DNA from: Beroe ovata
Taxonomy: Eukaryota > Ctenophora > Nuda > Beroida > Beroidae
Direction of reading: 5' to 3'
Assembly: GCA_946803715.1 (NCBI GenBank)
Contig: CAMPET010000061.1
Span: forward strand, 64,306 to 128,281
Length of the DNA stretch: 63,976 bases
The notes beneath the pieces were generated by a model. The model was not told the origin of the DNA. It worked only from the letters and a program-made list of their open reading frames with translations, and ran no database searches. A program made the translations under genes and the position numbers. Below, piece after piece: positions 49,173-57,748 of the stretch (position 1 is the stretch's first letter; the number at the start of each line of letters is the position of its first letter).

Positions 49173-52100
49173 TACTCACACAGGAGGATCAGGTCGTTTC
49201 ACAGGTTTTTTCTTGTTGCTCGGCGTAATTGCGTGTGATTGCTCACTCAGCTCAGCGTAGTTCATATCGAACTGCGTGAGCAACTCGTGTCCATTCTCAC
49301 TGATCAGATCAGCACCCTCCTTCTCTCCCCACTGATGTAGTGTCTGCGGAGGATTGAGGGGTTAGTTGTGAGGAATGAGAAGTGAGGAATGAGGAATAAG
49401 CAGGAGAGAGGTGAAGGGAATGGAATGAGCAAAGGTAGGGGGATGAGGAGTGAGGAATGAGGAACAAGCAGGAAAGAGGTGAAGAGAATGGAATAAGGTA
49501 GGGGAAAGTGATGGGAGAATGGACAAACCTTGCTTAGGTAGAAAGTGATAACACCCGTCATGTGTTGTATGTTACCGGCGAGTTTCTTCTGTTTTATCAC
49601 ACCCGGTAACTCGGTAAGAGCAGCGTGGCAGTACAGTAGCACCTGTGACAAAAGCAGAATATGATAGGGTGATAACACGGCGTGATAATAACGGCGGGAG
49701 GATAAAGTGTGAAAGTGGAGCTGTCACAGGGTGTGACGGTGACGCATCCTAACTATGTCACTAGCTCAATAACTGGTTAGGTTACACTTACTTTCAGTGC
49801 AGGGTAGCACATAATGTTGAAGTGAATCAGTGGTGCCAGGAGCCCGTATGTCTGGATGATAGCCTGCGTACCCAACTGAGTATCATTGATCCTCCCAGAC
49901 AGCTCTATAGCTACGAGAAGTTTCTCACAGAGACCAAGTCGGGCTAGCTGAGGGAGGGGTGGAATAAGTGAGGTCATAGAATGTTAATAACAAAGACGGA
50001 AATGAGTTTTAAGTTAACTCAGTTTCGCACATCATATCTGTGATCTGAATATACTTATATCAAGCTCGTAACAAACTCGAGTGATTCTCACCTGGTTAGT
50101 TTTTAGCGGACCCTTGTCACATGTGACATTACAAAATAGAGCTCCCTCCCTGATAGCGATGTCCACTGACACCAGGACACTCTCGATCAGGTGACGGATG
50201 AGAGTGATGGATGCCCCCGTGATGTGCCGCATGTTCAGTCTGGGATATTTGCATCTAACGCCCCGTTAATTCACATGTCACGTGATTAATACTTGATTAT
50301 CATAATTTGAGTATGAAAACTTGATCTTCTAGGGCAAGGATCTAGTTCTGCTTATTAACTGAATCAGAAAATTGGTAGGTCAATTATTCACTGATAACCG
50401 GTTCTGCACTAGAATAGTTACGTTGGTATATTGATGTCTGATTTCGCTGTCACACTCGGCATAACGAAGAAATTCCAAAGGAGGTTACACGCCTCCATGG
50501 CCACGCCCATAACACCCAGCTTGTGGCTTATCTGAGGGACATAGCGTGATTGTCATAGTGATAACAGATGCCAAGGTAACAATCAACTTACTTTCTTGTT
50601 TCTGATCAGCAACTCATTCAGGCATCGAAACATCTTCCATTATAGTCAAATATAAATCGACCCCCCCTACATTCTCCCCTTCTCTTTCCACATAACCCCC
50701 TCTTTACCACCCCCTCCTACTACACCCTATATTATACCTGTATGAGGTGCCCGACAGCTGTCAGAGTAGAGAAGGGGGAGGATGCCAAGATTGGCTTGCT
50801 GCTTATCCCAATACTGCCGCCGATTATCTCGCCGTTCTCATCAAACGCCGCCACGGCGAACTGGTATTTCTCGTACGGGGTTAAGCCCGATACCTTCAGC
50901 TCGTCGTCACGAGTGGCGTCAACCTTGGGACAAGAGTGGGAGTAAAAGTCAGGTTCGATTGTGATTTCTCTCTTTGATGACGTGATGACTCATCACTCCA
51001 TCACTGATGAGTAGCTACATATGAATCATTCAGTCAAACAACATTGTCCATACCTCGATAGCTAGACCAGGGTAGAGCTTGTCGTTTAGTCTAACTTTGA
51101 TATTGCTCCCGGAGGAAGACCGCCCGTATAAGCGATACCACCGAACCTGGGGGATGCCCAATCATTAATTAAAATCACGTGACTCGAGTAAGAACCGATT
51201 ATGAAAATCTAATATCTATCGAGACATGAATAAGTTCGGATAATGGTTATCGGTGATAGTTCTAAAGATGTGATTTCGAAGACATTGATTTCATTGTTCA
51301 TATTTCTATGCGTGATACCTACCTCTTTACCAGGCGGTGGGCTGTAGGGTGCAGGTTTGAAAGTCATGGTCGTGCTGGTACGTGATGTCAGTATCGGTGG
51401 AGACGGAACCCCAGCTGTCTGCTCCGTGCCTTGCAGAGACGCGTGCAGCCTGGGGGAGGGGTGGAGAATTGGATTCATGAGATTTCAAAATAATTATCAC
51501 GAACAATTAATAGGGTCACTATGATAGGGAATTTTGGGCTTTTGCTAACTACCTCTTTTCTTCAGACCAATACTTGAGCAAGTTTTGATAGCTCTCTTTC
51601 AGGTGTTTCTCAGCATGTTTAGTACTTATCGAGGCGAGCTCCATTTGAGTGATTCCAAGGAACAGTGTGTTCTTGTTACACCAGTTGTAAACCTACAGGA
51701 AGGGGTGTCAGGATTTCAGTTGGGGCGAAATTACCAACAGAAATTCTATCTGAAGTATGTCCAAACCCTCACTGACACTTCTTGAGAATGGAAGCATACC
51801 TTGCTGTGTTCAGAATGTTTGACAACTTGGAGTCTCAGTCTCTGATGAAGGGCAACCATTTCTAGTTGGAGATCAGCAACCGTTAGGCCGTGAGCAACAT
51901 TGTCTGACAAGAAGGAGTAAATGTGGAACAACCATCATATTTTGTAAGCAATAGGTAATAGTCATGCATGACGATGTTACAGAAATCTTGTTTGGAGCTG
52001 GCGCGCAATGCGCATACGGGTTGCGGTTTCCCAGCAACTTTGAAGGCGCGACTCATCTTGAAAGGCAATTTAAAAGTCTAATCAACACCGACTTGACACC

Positions 52101-55100
52101 ACAGTGACACCACAGTGACACCACTCACCCTCAGTTTTACGGAGGGATGGATCCACTACCATCAGAACAGGGTCGTAGTTAACCGATGCAGATATCTCCC
52201 TGACACTTCTCACAGACTCCAGTGCATCCATGCTATCACGGAGTATCATGATTGCATCCGCCATGATGCTTTGACTCTGCTGCAGCTTGTCTTGGAGCTG
52301 GAATGACTGGCAGGTTATGTCAAGATCGGAATATTCAGTTCGTCTGATTGATTACATGAGATTATCATATTGCACTCACTATTATACCAACTCATCTTGC
52401 CTGTACTATGATGTAAAATATATCGAAATCTACTCGCATAAATAACAAGATCGCATACTCACAACAAATTTGTTCGCAAAGATTGAATTTTGTAGTTTCC
52501 TGGCCTGAGCCTCCAGAAGAATGGCTGTTTTTAGGGCCATTTCTCCGGGTATCAGCGGGTCGATGTCGTAGAGGTTCAACCACAGGGAGAACTCGTGGCA
52601 ACTCTTCAGAATTTGGAGAAGTTCATCTCTCTTCTCAGACACCAGATACTGCTTCACCTGTGTGCAAATAAGGTAGGTTATCATACACCGCTACATATAT
52701 CGTTACATATATCGTTACATATACCGTTACATATACCGCTACATATATCGTTACATATTTGACAGTGCATTTCCGCTGATACACACAGTTGAAGAGGAGA
52801 TGAGACGTGAGAAATGGTCTTTGAGAGAGTTGAGCAGGAGCAACACAGCATCAACCAACATATCGCCCTGCTCCTTCTTAAACATCCCATTCGCTTCTTC
52901 TTCCTCATCGTTGTTCTTTATCCGCTTCAGAGTCCAGCACAGCATGGATAGCGAGCCGATGTCGTCACTTTTAACATGGCTGACTATAGATTTCCGGGGC
53001 ATAATGCTGAGAACACATAATCATGACGATAACAGAGAGAATTTGCTTGGTTTCGAGAAACACTGGAAATTTTGTACTCGTGATTTGCAGATATGAGCAC
53101 TAAGCAGAGAGCAGTGCTTATAGGTATATCTTCGAGTAAAAATCGAGATGTATGTTACCTGTCGTGGGTGGGTGATATCGCCGGACTAATCACTCCTTCC
53201 AACACACTGTCTCCAAATGCGGTGAGTGGTCTTGTGGTGGCTTTGAGATTGGGAGAAATATCTTTCATAGCTTCTAGCAAAGCAATTGTGTCCTTGAGGA
53301 AGACTATGTATGGCGTCTCTTTAATCTCCTAGGGAATAAAAAATAGAATAAATTACATAGCCACTTTTACAACATAAGTAACAGTACCACAGTTTCCTAG
53401 ATGTTTATGGGCATTACAATTAATCCTAAATCGCACGAATGAAATCCGAAATCTCAAGAATTTCTCGTTTAGATTTCACAGACCTCAACATAAGGCAGAA
53501 CATGGGAAACAGCCAGACTATAGTAATCCCAAAACTCGTAAGTGAACGCCAGCTTTATGTACTTGAGTATACCGCTCAATGATATAGCATCACTTCCGAC
53601 ACTCGCAAGAGCTATCATCTTGCCCTCAGGAAACTTATCACATCTTGAGAGCAGCTCGTATCCGCCTGGGGGAAAAATTGGGTCAAAGTATTTGATTTCA
53701 TATAACTCCTGAAAAAAAGGTTCAGGATTGAGGAAACTGCATCAGGTAAGTCTCCACGAATAGGTCACAACTCACATAGGATGAGCTCTCCCCAAACATC
53801 CATCAATGCATCTCCACCCTCTGTAGTGTCTGGTTTTGGGGGTGCGGACAAGCAAATCCTCCTGCTGGGATCAGAGAGGGCTTCAAGGAGGGCATAAAAC
53901 TGCGAGGATCCCCCTTCGAACATGTCCGTCACGAGTTTCTCTGATGCTGTCCGTGGAAATGGCAACATCTGGAGCTCCTTCAGGTTCTGACGTGTCTTTG
54001 GGCGGTGTATAACCTTCTTAGGTCTCCGTGACTCAAATACAACTCTCTTGAAAATGACTGCTGATAACTTGACAGTAACTTCTCTGAAGATGGCTTCAGA
54101 CTGGGGAGTAGCTTCACTCATGCTCTGTTCTTCAACTTTTGCCAGCTGGTGTATTTTCTGGAGAGCTCTCCGGGAGAACATCTCAGCAGCATGAGACTGG
54201 TTGAGATCCAAGTAACATTGACAAACAGCAGAGTACAGGGTACCCCTCCAACTCAGGAACTTGAGAGTCATCAGAGGGATGACACTTTCCATACAGACAC
54301 AACACCAAACCATGTATTGGAGTGTTTGAGCCGTGTGCCCTCTGTCAACCAGCAGCTTACCAATTTGGTACATATGGATTGTACCATTGAATACTAGCCA
54401 ACAGTATCTCTCGTGTGGGATAAGATATTGAGTCAAACTCCTGAAATCATCCATGACTTTGAGAAGCTCATCTACAGTGCATTCACCATTCATATGTGGA
54501 TCCATCTTTTCTAATATTTTGAGTGTACACAAGCCATTTCCAAAAATAGCCTGGCATGTTTCTTTCACTTTTTCAGAATTTGAAAATCCGAATGGGAAAT
54601 AAATAGAAGAATAGTCATCTGATGTTGCTCTCTCCTTCAACAATCTCAGATAATATCCATAGCAATGCTGTTTGGCAGCACTGTATTCTCTCACTTTGTA
54701 GAGATAATCTCCTGTGCTTATCAACTGAGATGAGAAATACTCATAGGGTAACTTAACACTGTAGTTATTCCACAAGTTGAAAAGAGTATTTGAAAGTCGG
54801 GCTGGACTCTCTTCAGGTGTAGATTCATCCTTAGCCAAGTTAGTTTGCTTGAGTTCTAACTCTTTGAAGCGCCTATCCACATATCCTGAGAAGAAACAGT
54901 ATTGCCAGTTATGTACACCACTGAAACTTGGTTAACCTTTTTCTTGTTTTCTAACATGATTTCAATGAAAACGGTTGAAACAGCAATGGTCAGTATTATT
55001 TTTTGATTGTATTAGTAGGTTAGACAATGTTCAATGAACATACCAATGAACCGCCTAAGCTCTTGGACGAATGCTATTTGTACTGGATCAGTCTTTGTTC

Positions 55101-55185
55101 CAAAATTCTGAGTTGAGTTCAGACCACGCCTTGTTGTTGAACCTTGTGTCCTAACATGACTTGTGGCAGGAGGTCTTTGAGACAT
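28455..55185 (-). CDS. CFAP54: Cilia- and flagella-associated protein 54
   Basis: A giant minus-strand gene of nearly 50 small exons. Exon 1 is 55185-55041 and exon 2 about 54888-53776 (one 1.1-kb exon). Further exons include 53668-53482, about 53330-53138, 53010-52785, 52660-52465, 50940-50745, 50240-50090, 49945-49790, 47935-47620, 47585-47395, 45035-44840, 42000-41870, 38880-38705, 37570-37340, 36840-36590, 36030-35730, 34380-34015, 33690-33440 and 33130-32910, ending 29785-28455. The long exon has the family block CVCMESVIPLMTLKFLSWRG. The exon at 50.8 kb has a fibronectin III-like GLTPYEKYQFAVAAFDENGE, and 49.9 kb has AIIQTYGLLAPLIHFNIM. CFAP54 is a helical-repeat scaffold of the C1d projection of the ciliary central apparatus. 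Some exon copies are duplicated at single-N joins. Boundaries of many exons are approximate. Confidence 0.85.
29793..30925. other. CFAP54 intron, first part, no feature seen
   Basis: Non-coding sequence between the CFAP54 exon ending near 29785 and the minisatellite at 30926. Overlapping frames on both strands near 30.2-30.5 kb have no family resemblance. Confidence 0.4.
30926..31075. repeat. 12-bp minisatellite (gagtgattgttt), about 12 units
   Basis: Head-to-tail gagtgattgttt units with occasional c or a substitutions. The reverse strand reads as a repetitive LKQS peptide frame, which is an artefact. Lies upstream of the nested carbonic anhydrase gene. Confidence 0.9.
31108..31256. repeat. 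149-bp foldback repeat 57 bp upstream of the carbonic anhydrase ATG
   Basis: Arms of about 72 nt starting aaagggtcataagatttgta pair with the reverse complement on the right, with a handful of mismatches and essentially no loop. Could be a MITE or a hairpin in the promoter or 5' untranslated region of the gene at 31313. No clear target-site duplication was found. Confidence 0.85.
31313..32768 (+). CDS. Secreted alpha-carbonic anhydrase
   Basis: Three exons: 31313-31749, 32257-32402 (or its copy 31861-32006) and 32551-32768, total 801 bp, 266 aa. It has an N-terminal signal peptide (MFWTSLVLLGCVAIATAS). The alpha-CA core includes SPIDI, the zinc histidines LHIHWGS and AETHLV (the third His), and GGFTTPDC near the active-site threonine. 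All three zinc ligands are present, so hydration of CO2 is expected. The secreted location would suit extracellular pH control or biomineralisation, which is inference. Exon 2 occurs twice around the N at 32091; using both (146 bp each) breaks the frame. The gene lies antisense in a CFAP54 intron. Confidence 0.9.
32092..32480. other. Duplicate of carbonic anhydrase exon 1 end, intron and exon 2 after a single N
   Basis: Sequence following the N at 32091 repeats 31705-32090: exon 1 tail, intron 1, exon 2 and the start of intron 2, with a few substitutions. The first copy is interrupted by the N. Read as two overlapping contig ends, probably two alleles. Confidence 0.75.
37018..37078. repeat. 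20-bp repeat (gatgacatatcattat) in a CFAP54 intron
   Basis: Three consecutive units of gatgacatatcattat or gataacatatcattat. Non-coding. Confidence 0.8.
37612..38335. other. Two copies of a CFAP54 exon and intron joined at a single N (37982)
   Basis: 37612-37981 and 38027-38335 share the exon encoding EMLKVKGKTDLVVQAMHELG, the following intron and the start of the next exon. The left copy has extra TGACGTCA-containing units. The left copy ends at the N inside the exon beginning ISAYEKTI, which is complete only in the right copy. Same pattern as at 7439 and 49137. Confidence 0.7.
38462..38620. repeat. G-rich minisatellite, units of about 50-60 bp
   Basis: Repeated gttgggttgggggacggag and gtgatagtcatttgggagtg modules in a CFAP54 intron. 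The plus strand gives a glycine-rich frame that is not coding. Confidence 0.75.
39157..40118. repeat. Duplicated block with GTATACGTATA microsatellite and single Ns at 39433 and 39692
   Basis: 39157-39658 and 39693-40118 are two versions of the same DNA: a CFAP54 exon edge (YPLIIYSKRKLTERV on the minus strand), a long microsatellite of gtatacgtatagta and gtggtatagtag units of different length, and the same right flank (gaagaacacggatta). Length differences in the microsatellite explain why the copies were not merged. Confidence 0.75.
40905..40912 (+). promoter_or_regulatory. TATA box (TATAAATA)
   Basis: TATAAATAGG about 100 bp before the ATG at 41006, at normal distance from a start site in cagacttctaaagc. 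Supports transcription of the nested gene. Confidence 0.6.
41006..41748 (+). CDS. Small secreted cysteine-containing protein, nested in CFAP54
   Basis: Exon 1 (41006-41057) encodes a signal peptide MIGKVSVILFVLGCLAS and ends at a consensus GTGAGT donor. Exon 2 (41212-41352) encodes an acidic, Ser-rich segment (SSGNLLDNVAAVDESEMDSD), like a propeptide. Exon 3 starts at 41560. In phase 0 it reads through GCVVKLAKVKGGATINIVRL, with four cysteines and a stop directly after the last (CGVNGFAQC); in phase 1 it reads an Arg/His/Cys-rich tail. The best exon 2 donor predicts phase 1, but the phase 0 product looks more protein-like, so exon 2 or exon 3 borders are uncertain. No family is recognised; possibilities are a host-defence or venom-like peptide precursor, or a matrix protein. 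Confidence 0.5.
42302..43478. other. CFAP54 intron upstream of the TenA-like gene, no feature seen
   Basis: Non-coding sequence within the long intron. Short frames at 43.1-43.3 kb show no family features. A ttatatatttttttgg stretch near 43428 could serve as an upstream promoter element of the nested gene. Confidence 0.35.
43479..44270 (+). CDS. Secreted TenA/thiaminase-II-like protein with hydrophobic C-terminal tail
   Basis: A single-exon gene of 263 aa. Residues 1-22 form a signal peptide (MTYFAFLVLSAALVHSCTTT). The body has the TenA (heme-oxygenase-like fold) pattern: FGGYMVQDSVYCYEGMLSW contains the QDxxY substrate motif, FTPCAKLWPWLGKQI the region of the catalytic cysteine, and a late NAEAAFFNSV matches the conserved Glu-x-x-Phe. 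The tyrosine usual four residues after the cysteine is a tryptophan here. TenA proteins hydrolyse aminopyrimidines or thiamin and are normally cytosolic. The tail (LSYIILAFVLCTQWV) after a polar spacer resembles a GPI-anchor signal. The gene is antisense within a CFAP54 intron. Activity on thiamin-related pyrimidines outside the cell is inference. Confidence 0.8.
   Translation: MTYFAFLVLSAALVHSCTTTLADEQSLADWLWDETAAQRDQALNSTLIRGLQEVILDPSQFGGYMVQDSVYCYEGMLSWREAADRTANETVKAFISEEAGSWGSYADSLFRTWHIDDYKGIALGEAAGNYIIHLRMVAGDPSLAPEYAILAFTPCAKLWPWLGKQIGAGTGDFGIYTSWVSENLGWSESYKKYEEYVEWAYQRGDITREKALEIFSTSMNAEAAFFNSVQLPSRDESIGDKNACYSHHLSYIILAFVLCTQWV
44271..44760. other. 3' flank of the TenA-like gene within the CFAP54 intron
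   Basis: AT-rich, with a short repeated gaacaatgaa run at 44320-44385. Possible polyadenylation AATAAA-type sequences near 44639. No gene. Confidence 0.4.
45030..45230. repeat. Degenerate G-rich tandem repeat (gtgaggtgga) with a single N at 45158
   Basis: Repeats of gggagtgaggtggag and variants directly upstream (on the minus strand) of a CFAP54 exon at 45035-44840. Confidence 0.7.
45635..45750 (-). pseudogene. Decayed duplicate of a CFAP54 exon
   Basis: The minus-strand translation LSKCEMLSDRANKDANKPF resembles the start of the neighbouring CFAP54 exon at 45035-44840 (QSKCGLSSERAHKDVKLSY), preceded by an AG in both. The copy runs into a stop after about 40 codons and lacks the second half of the exon. 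Interpreted as an old tandem exon duplicate that has degenerated; chance similarity is not excluded. Confidence 0.45.
47985..48152. repeat. CA microsatellite with 103-base N gap in a CFAP54 intron
   Basis: CA runs on both sides of the gap 48015-48117. A second copy of this CA tract follows the N at 49137. Confidence 0.9.
48219..50140. other. Tandem pair of a three-exon CFAP54 block joined at a single N (49137)
   Basis: 48219-49136 and about 49175-50140 contain the same three exons in the same order (PDPP..KKKPVKR-type exon, VLLYCHAALTELPGVIKQKK exon, YGLLAPLIHFNIM exon) and part of a fourth. Exons differ only by what look like synonymous changes, while introns differ by indels and several percent of bases. 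The left copy breaks off inside the fourth exon at the N. Two haplotypes placed in series is the simplest reading. Confidence 0.75.
52683..52762. repeat. 12-bp minisatellite (acatatatcgtt)
   Basis: About six units of ttacatataccg and ttacatatatcg in a CFAP54 intron, next to an exon acceptor. Confidence 0.85.
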
Positions 55186-56109
55186 CAAGTCTCTCCTACA
55201 TGTCAAGAATATTTTTCATGAAACATTGACATTATTATTCATCTTTATTCAATATTCCAATATTGGTGACAATTACCAGTTGGTTTACAGTGTACACCTA
55301 TTCAAACAAAATGCTCAGAAAGTGAATTTCTTGGAAGCAGCTGTGGATATTCAGCACTAGCTCAGATCATGTCACAAGGGCTGCCATATAAGGGTCATTT
55401 ACTGTTTCTATCGAGTACTTTAGTTGAGCTTGATGCCAGCTGCTGAAGAATATTTGCTCATTTGATACTTCTACGATTTCTCAGTCCTTAGATGTATTGT
55501 GAATCCAACTACAATCTCAGTGATTAAAGAAGATGACCAGAAAATTTCAGACAGCAACAACTGAATTATCTATAATACTAGAAAACCAGCCAAGTGAATG
55601 TGATACACTACCCATTGGAAAGACAACAGAACCTTACTTTTAGAATGACAGCTAAACATGACATGTGATCAAAATCCTATGTACTTATTTGAACCAATGG
55701 TAATATGAAGGAGCACTTGATCACAATTAGCCATTTCTTCGAATAAGCAGAGAAAATGGTGCTTGCCTGGTTGTCCGACTTTCATTAATCGTTTCAATTT
55801 GTGTAGTGTATTGTTATTGAAAATAACATCATATTCTACCATGAGTCGAGAAGAATAACTGCTGAGTAAAAGCAACAACTCAAAAGAAATTTGACTTTTG
55901 CTCGGATCGAATCAGAACCTACTTGCATTCATTCCATCAACGAAAACTAAAACGCTATCAAAGAACCATCATCAGAAATGAGCTCCCAGTTCACTATTAC
56001 AATAGTAGCACATGTCCATGGCAACACACACTTTAACTTCAAAATCAGCACATGCATTTAGTGACAGACATAAAGACAAACAAACAACAAAATAGTATTA
56101 TAGATAAAG
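55186..56109. other. Upstream region of CFAP54, no gene recognised
   Basis: Probable promoter region of CFAP54. AT-rich unique-looking sequence with no clear TATA box. Confidence 0.4.
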
Positions 56110-56114
56110 GAATA

Positions 56115-56235
56115 AGGCAGTTTAAGCCTACATTTATCTCAACCAAGGGGAGTTGAAACACCATGACTTTTTGCAAGGTGGTAGAAAAACGGATTCTGCT
56201 GTTAAACACCATTTTGGATTCTTGAATTAGGCCTT
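56115..56235 (+). repeat. Repeat R4 copy
   Basis: Contains tctcaaccaaggggagttga and ends gaattaggccttgg. Reverse-complement partner at 19875-19990. Confidence 0.75.
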
Positions 56236-56237
56236 GG

Positions 56238-56475
56238 ATTGTAGGATTTTACCCTAGCGTTGGTGCACGCAACTTTCATTCCGCGCCGCCAGGGATAAAA
56301 TCCTGCTTGTCGATCGATGATAGACCCTGTCGAGAATTTCGTTTTGCGCGCGCGGCGCAAACTTATTCTCCTAGACAGCGGCTTGCTGACGCAAGCCGCT
56401 TCGCGGCTTGCATCAGCGCGGTCTAGCATCGCCAGACAAAATCCTGCCAGCAAGGATAGGGTGAAATCCTACAAG
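56238..56475 (+). repeat. Repeat R2 with nested R3 and an internal hairpin
   Basis: R2 termini (ttgtaggattttaccctagc and tagggtgaaatcctacaa) enclose an R3 copy at 56308-56371 and a perfect hairpin ttgctgacgcaagccgcttc-type segment at 56382-56410. The nested structure suggests repeated insertions of short foldback elements. Confidence 0.75.
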
Positions 56476-56487
56476 GCCTTGGATTTG

Positions 56488-56912
56488 TTCCCGCGCCATG
56501 CGTGACCCAAATACTCCGCGCGCGCTGCGCGTCTCCGTGGTTTCTACGACTTTTCAGTTCACTGAGTAGAACAGGGGCGCGCAACGTGTGCACACTTGGA
56601 TTCTTTTGTGATTGCGTCTGAATGTGCACACGTTGCGCGCCCCTGTTCCACTCAGTGAACCACGGAGACGCGCAGCGCGCGCGGAGTATTTGGGTCACGC
56701 AGCGCGGGAACACGTCTGAAGTTGGAAAAATTTTCTTCAAAGCAAATACATGATCGATTGACAATCATGCTTTACCAGATGCTTAACTTTACCAGATGTT
56801 CCCGCGCCGCGCATGACCCAAATACTCTGCGCATCGCGTCTAGTCTCTGTCTTAATTTTACGACTTTTCAGTTCATCATGCTGAGCAGAACAGGGGCGCG
56901 CAACGTGTTGTC
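56488..56912. repeat. Three R1 copies: 56488-56596 (+), 56622-56712 (-), 56799-56912 (+)
   Basis: The first two are inverted to each other across a 25-bp spacer and form a foldback; the third follows in forward orientation. All share the gacccaaatactccgcgcgc and ggggcgcgcaacgtg modules. A further R3 copy lies at 56908-56975. Confidence 0.8.
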
Positions 56913-57049
56913 AATCGATGATAGACCCTGTCGAGAATTTCGTTTCGCGCGCGGCGCAAACTTATTCTCAGCGTGAAAAACTTATTCTCAACTATGCTTC
57001 GCGGCTTGCATCAGCGGTCTGGCATCGCCCGACAAGCAACGTGAAGTAT

Positions 57050-57748
57050 GCACATCTACCAGACAGCGCTGATGATTGATGAAATCGCGCAGTTAAGTTC
57101 AATTCAAGATTATCGATAGCAGAAAGGGTCTCTGAGTAGTGGGTCCAGGGTCTGTCAGATCAATATCTATATCATGTTATCATGTAGCAGTGGAGTACAG
57201 ATAACAATCCGTGATCCGGCATGGGCAACATGTATCATCATTCATTTGCTTTGCTGTTTAATTACGCTTCTGTTTATAAATATAATCAAAGCATTCCTGA
57301 AAGTGAATCCTCACATGACTAGCATCAAGTGCAAGTGTAATACTATAATCATCGTATATTCAATACATCATAGTTATACAACATAAAAAAGAAAAATCAA
57401 GAAATTCCATTACCATTACCAATTATTTCGTTATATATAAAACACGCCTGTAATTGATTGAAGGATATTGAAGGGAATCTCAGCTTTCTCCGGAGTTAAC
57501 CTGGCCATATTGTGCAAGCTGTGCACGAGCTACAAACAACAATCTAAACTTCAAATAATATAAGATATAAATTCAAATTATCATAATTAACCAAACACTC
57601 CGACAACGTTATGTAATTGTAACGCTCATGCAGTTCAATATGACTATGGTATCATATTTGTAGTGTATGTTAAAAATCGCTGCACAAACAAGAAAAATCC
57701 GATTTAGGTTCTGCACAAGAACGCTACTCTGGTCTGAGTGTTAAGATC
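57050..57748. other. Intergenic, 3' flank of plastin, no further feature
   Basis: AT-rich sequence without recognised repeats. It probably includes the 3' untranslated region of the plastin gene. Confidence 0.4.

Noticed and set aside
56121-56975. R1/R3 repeats as tRNA-derived SINEs
   Set aside because: No A-box or B-box promoter and no poly(A)-type tail found by eye; foldback structure fits short DNA elements better.
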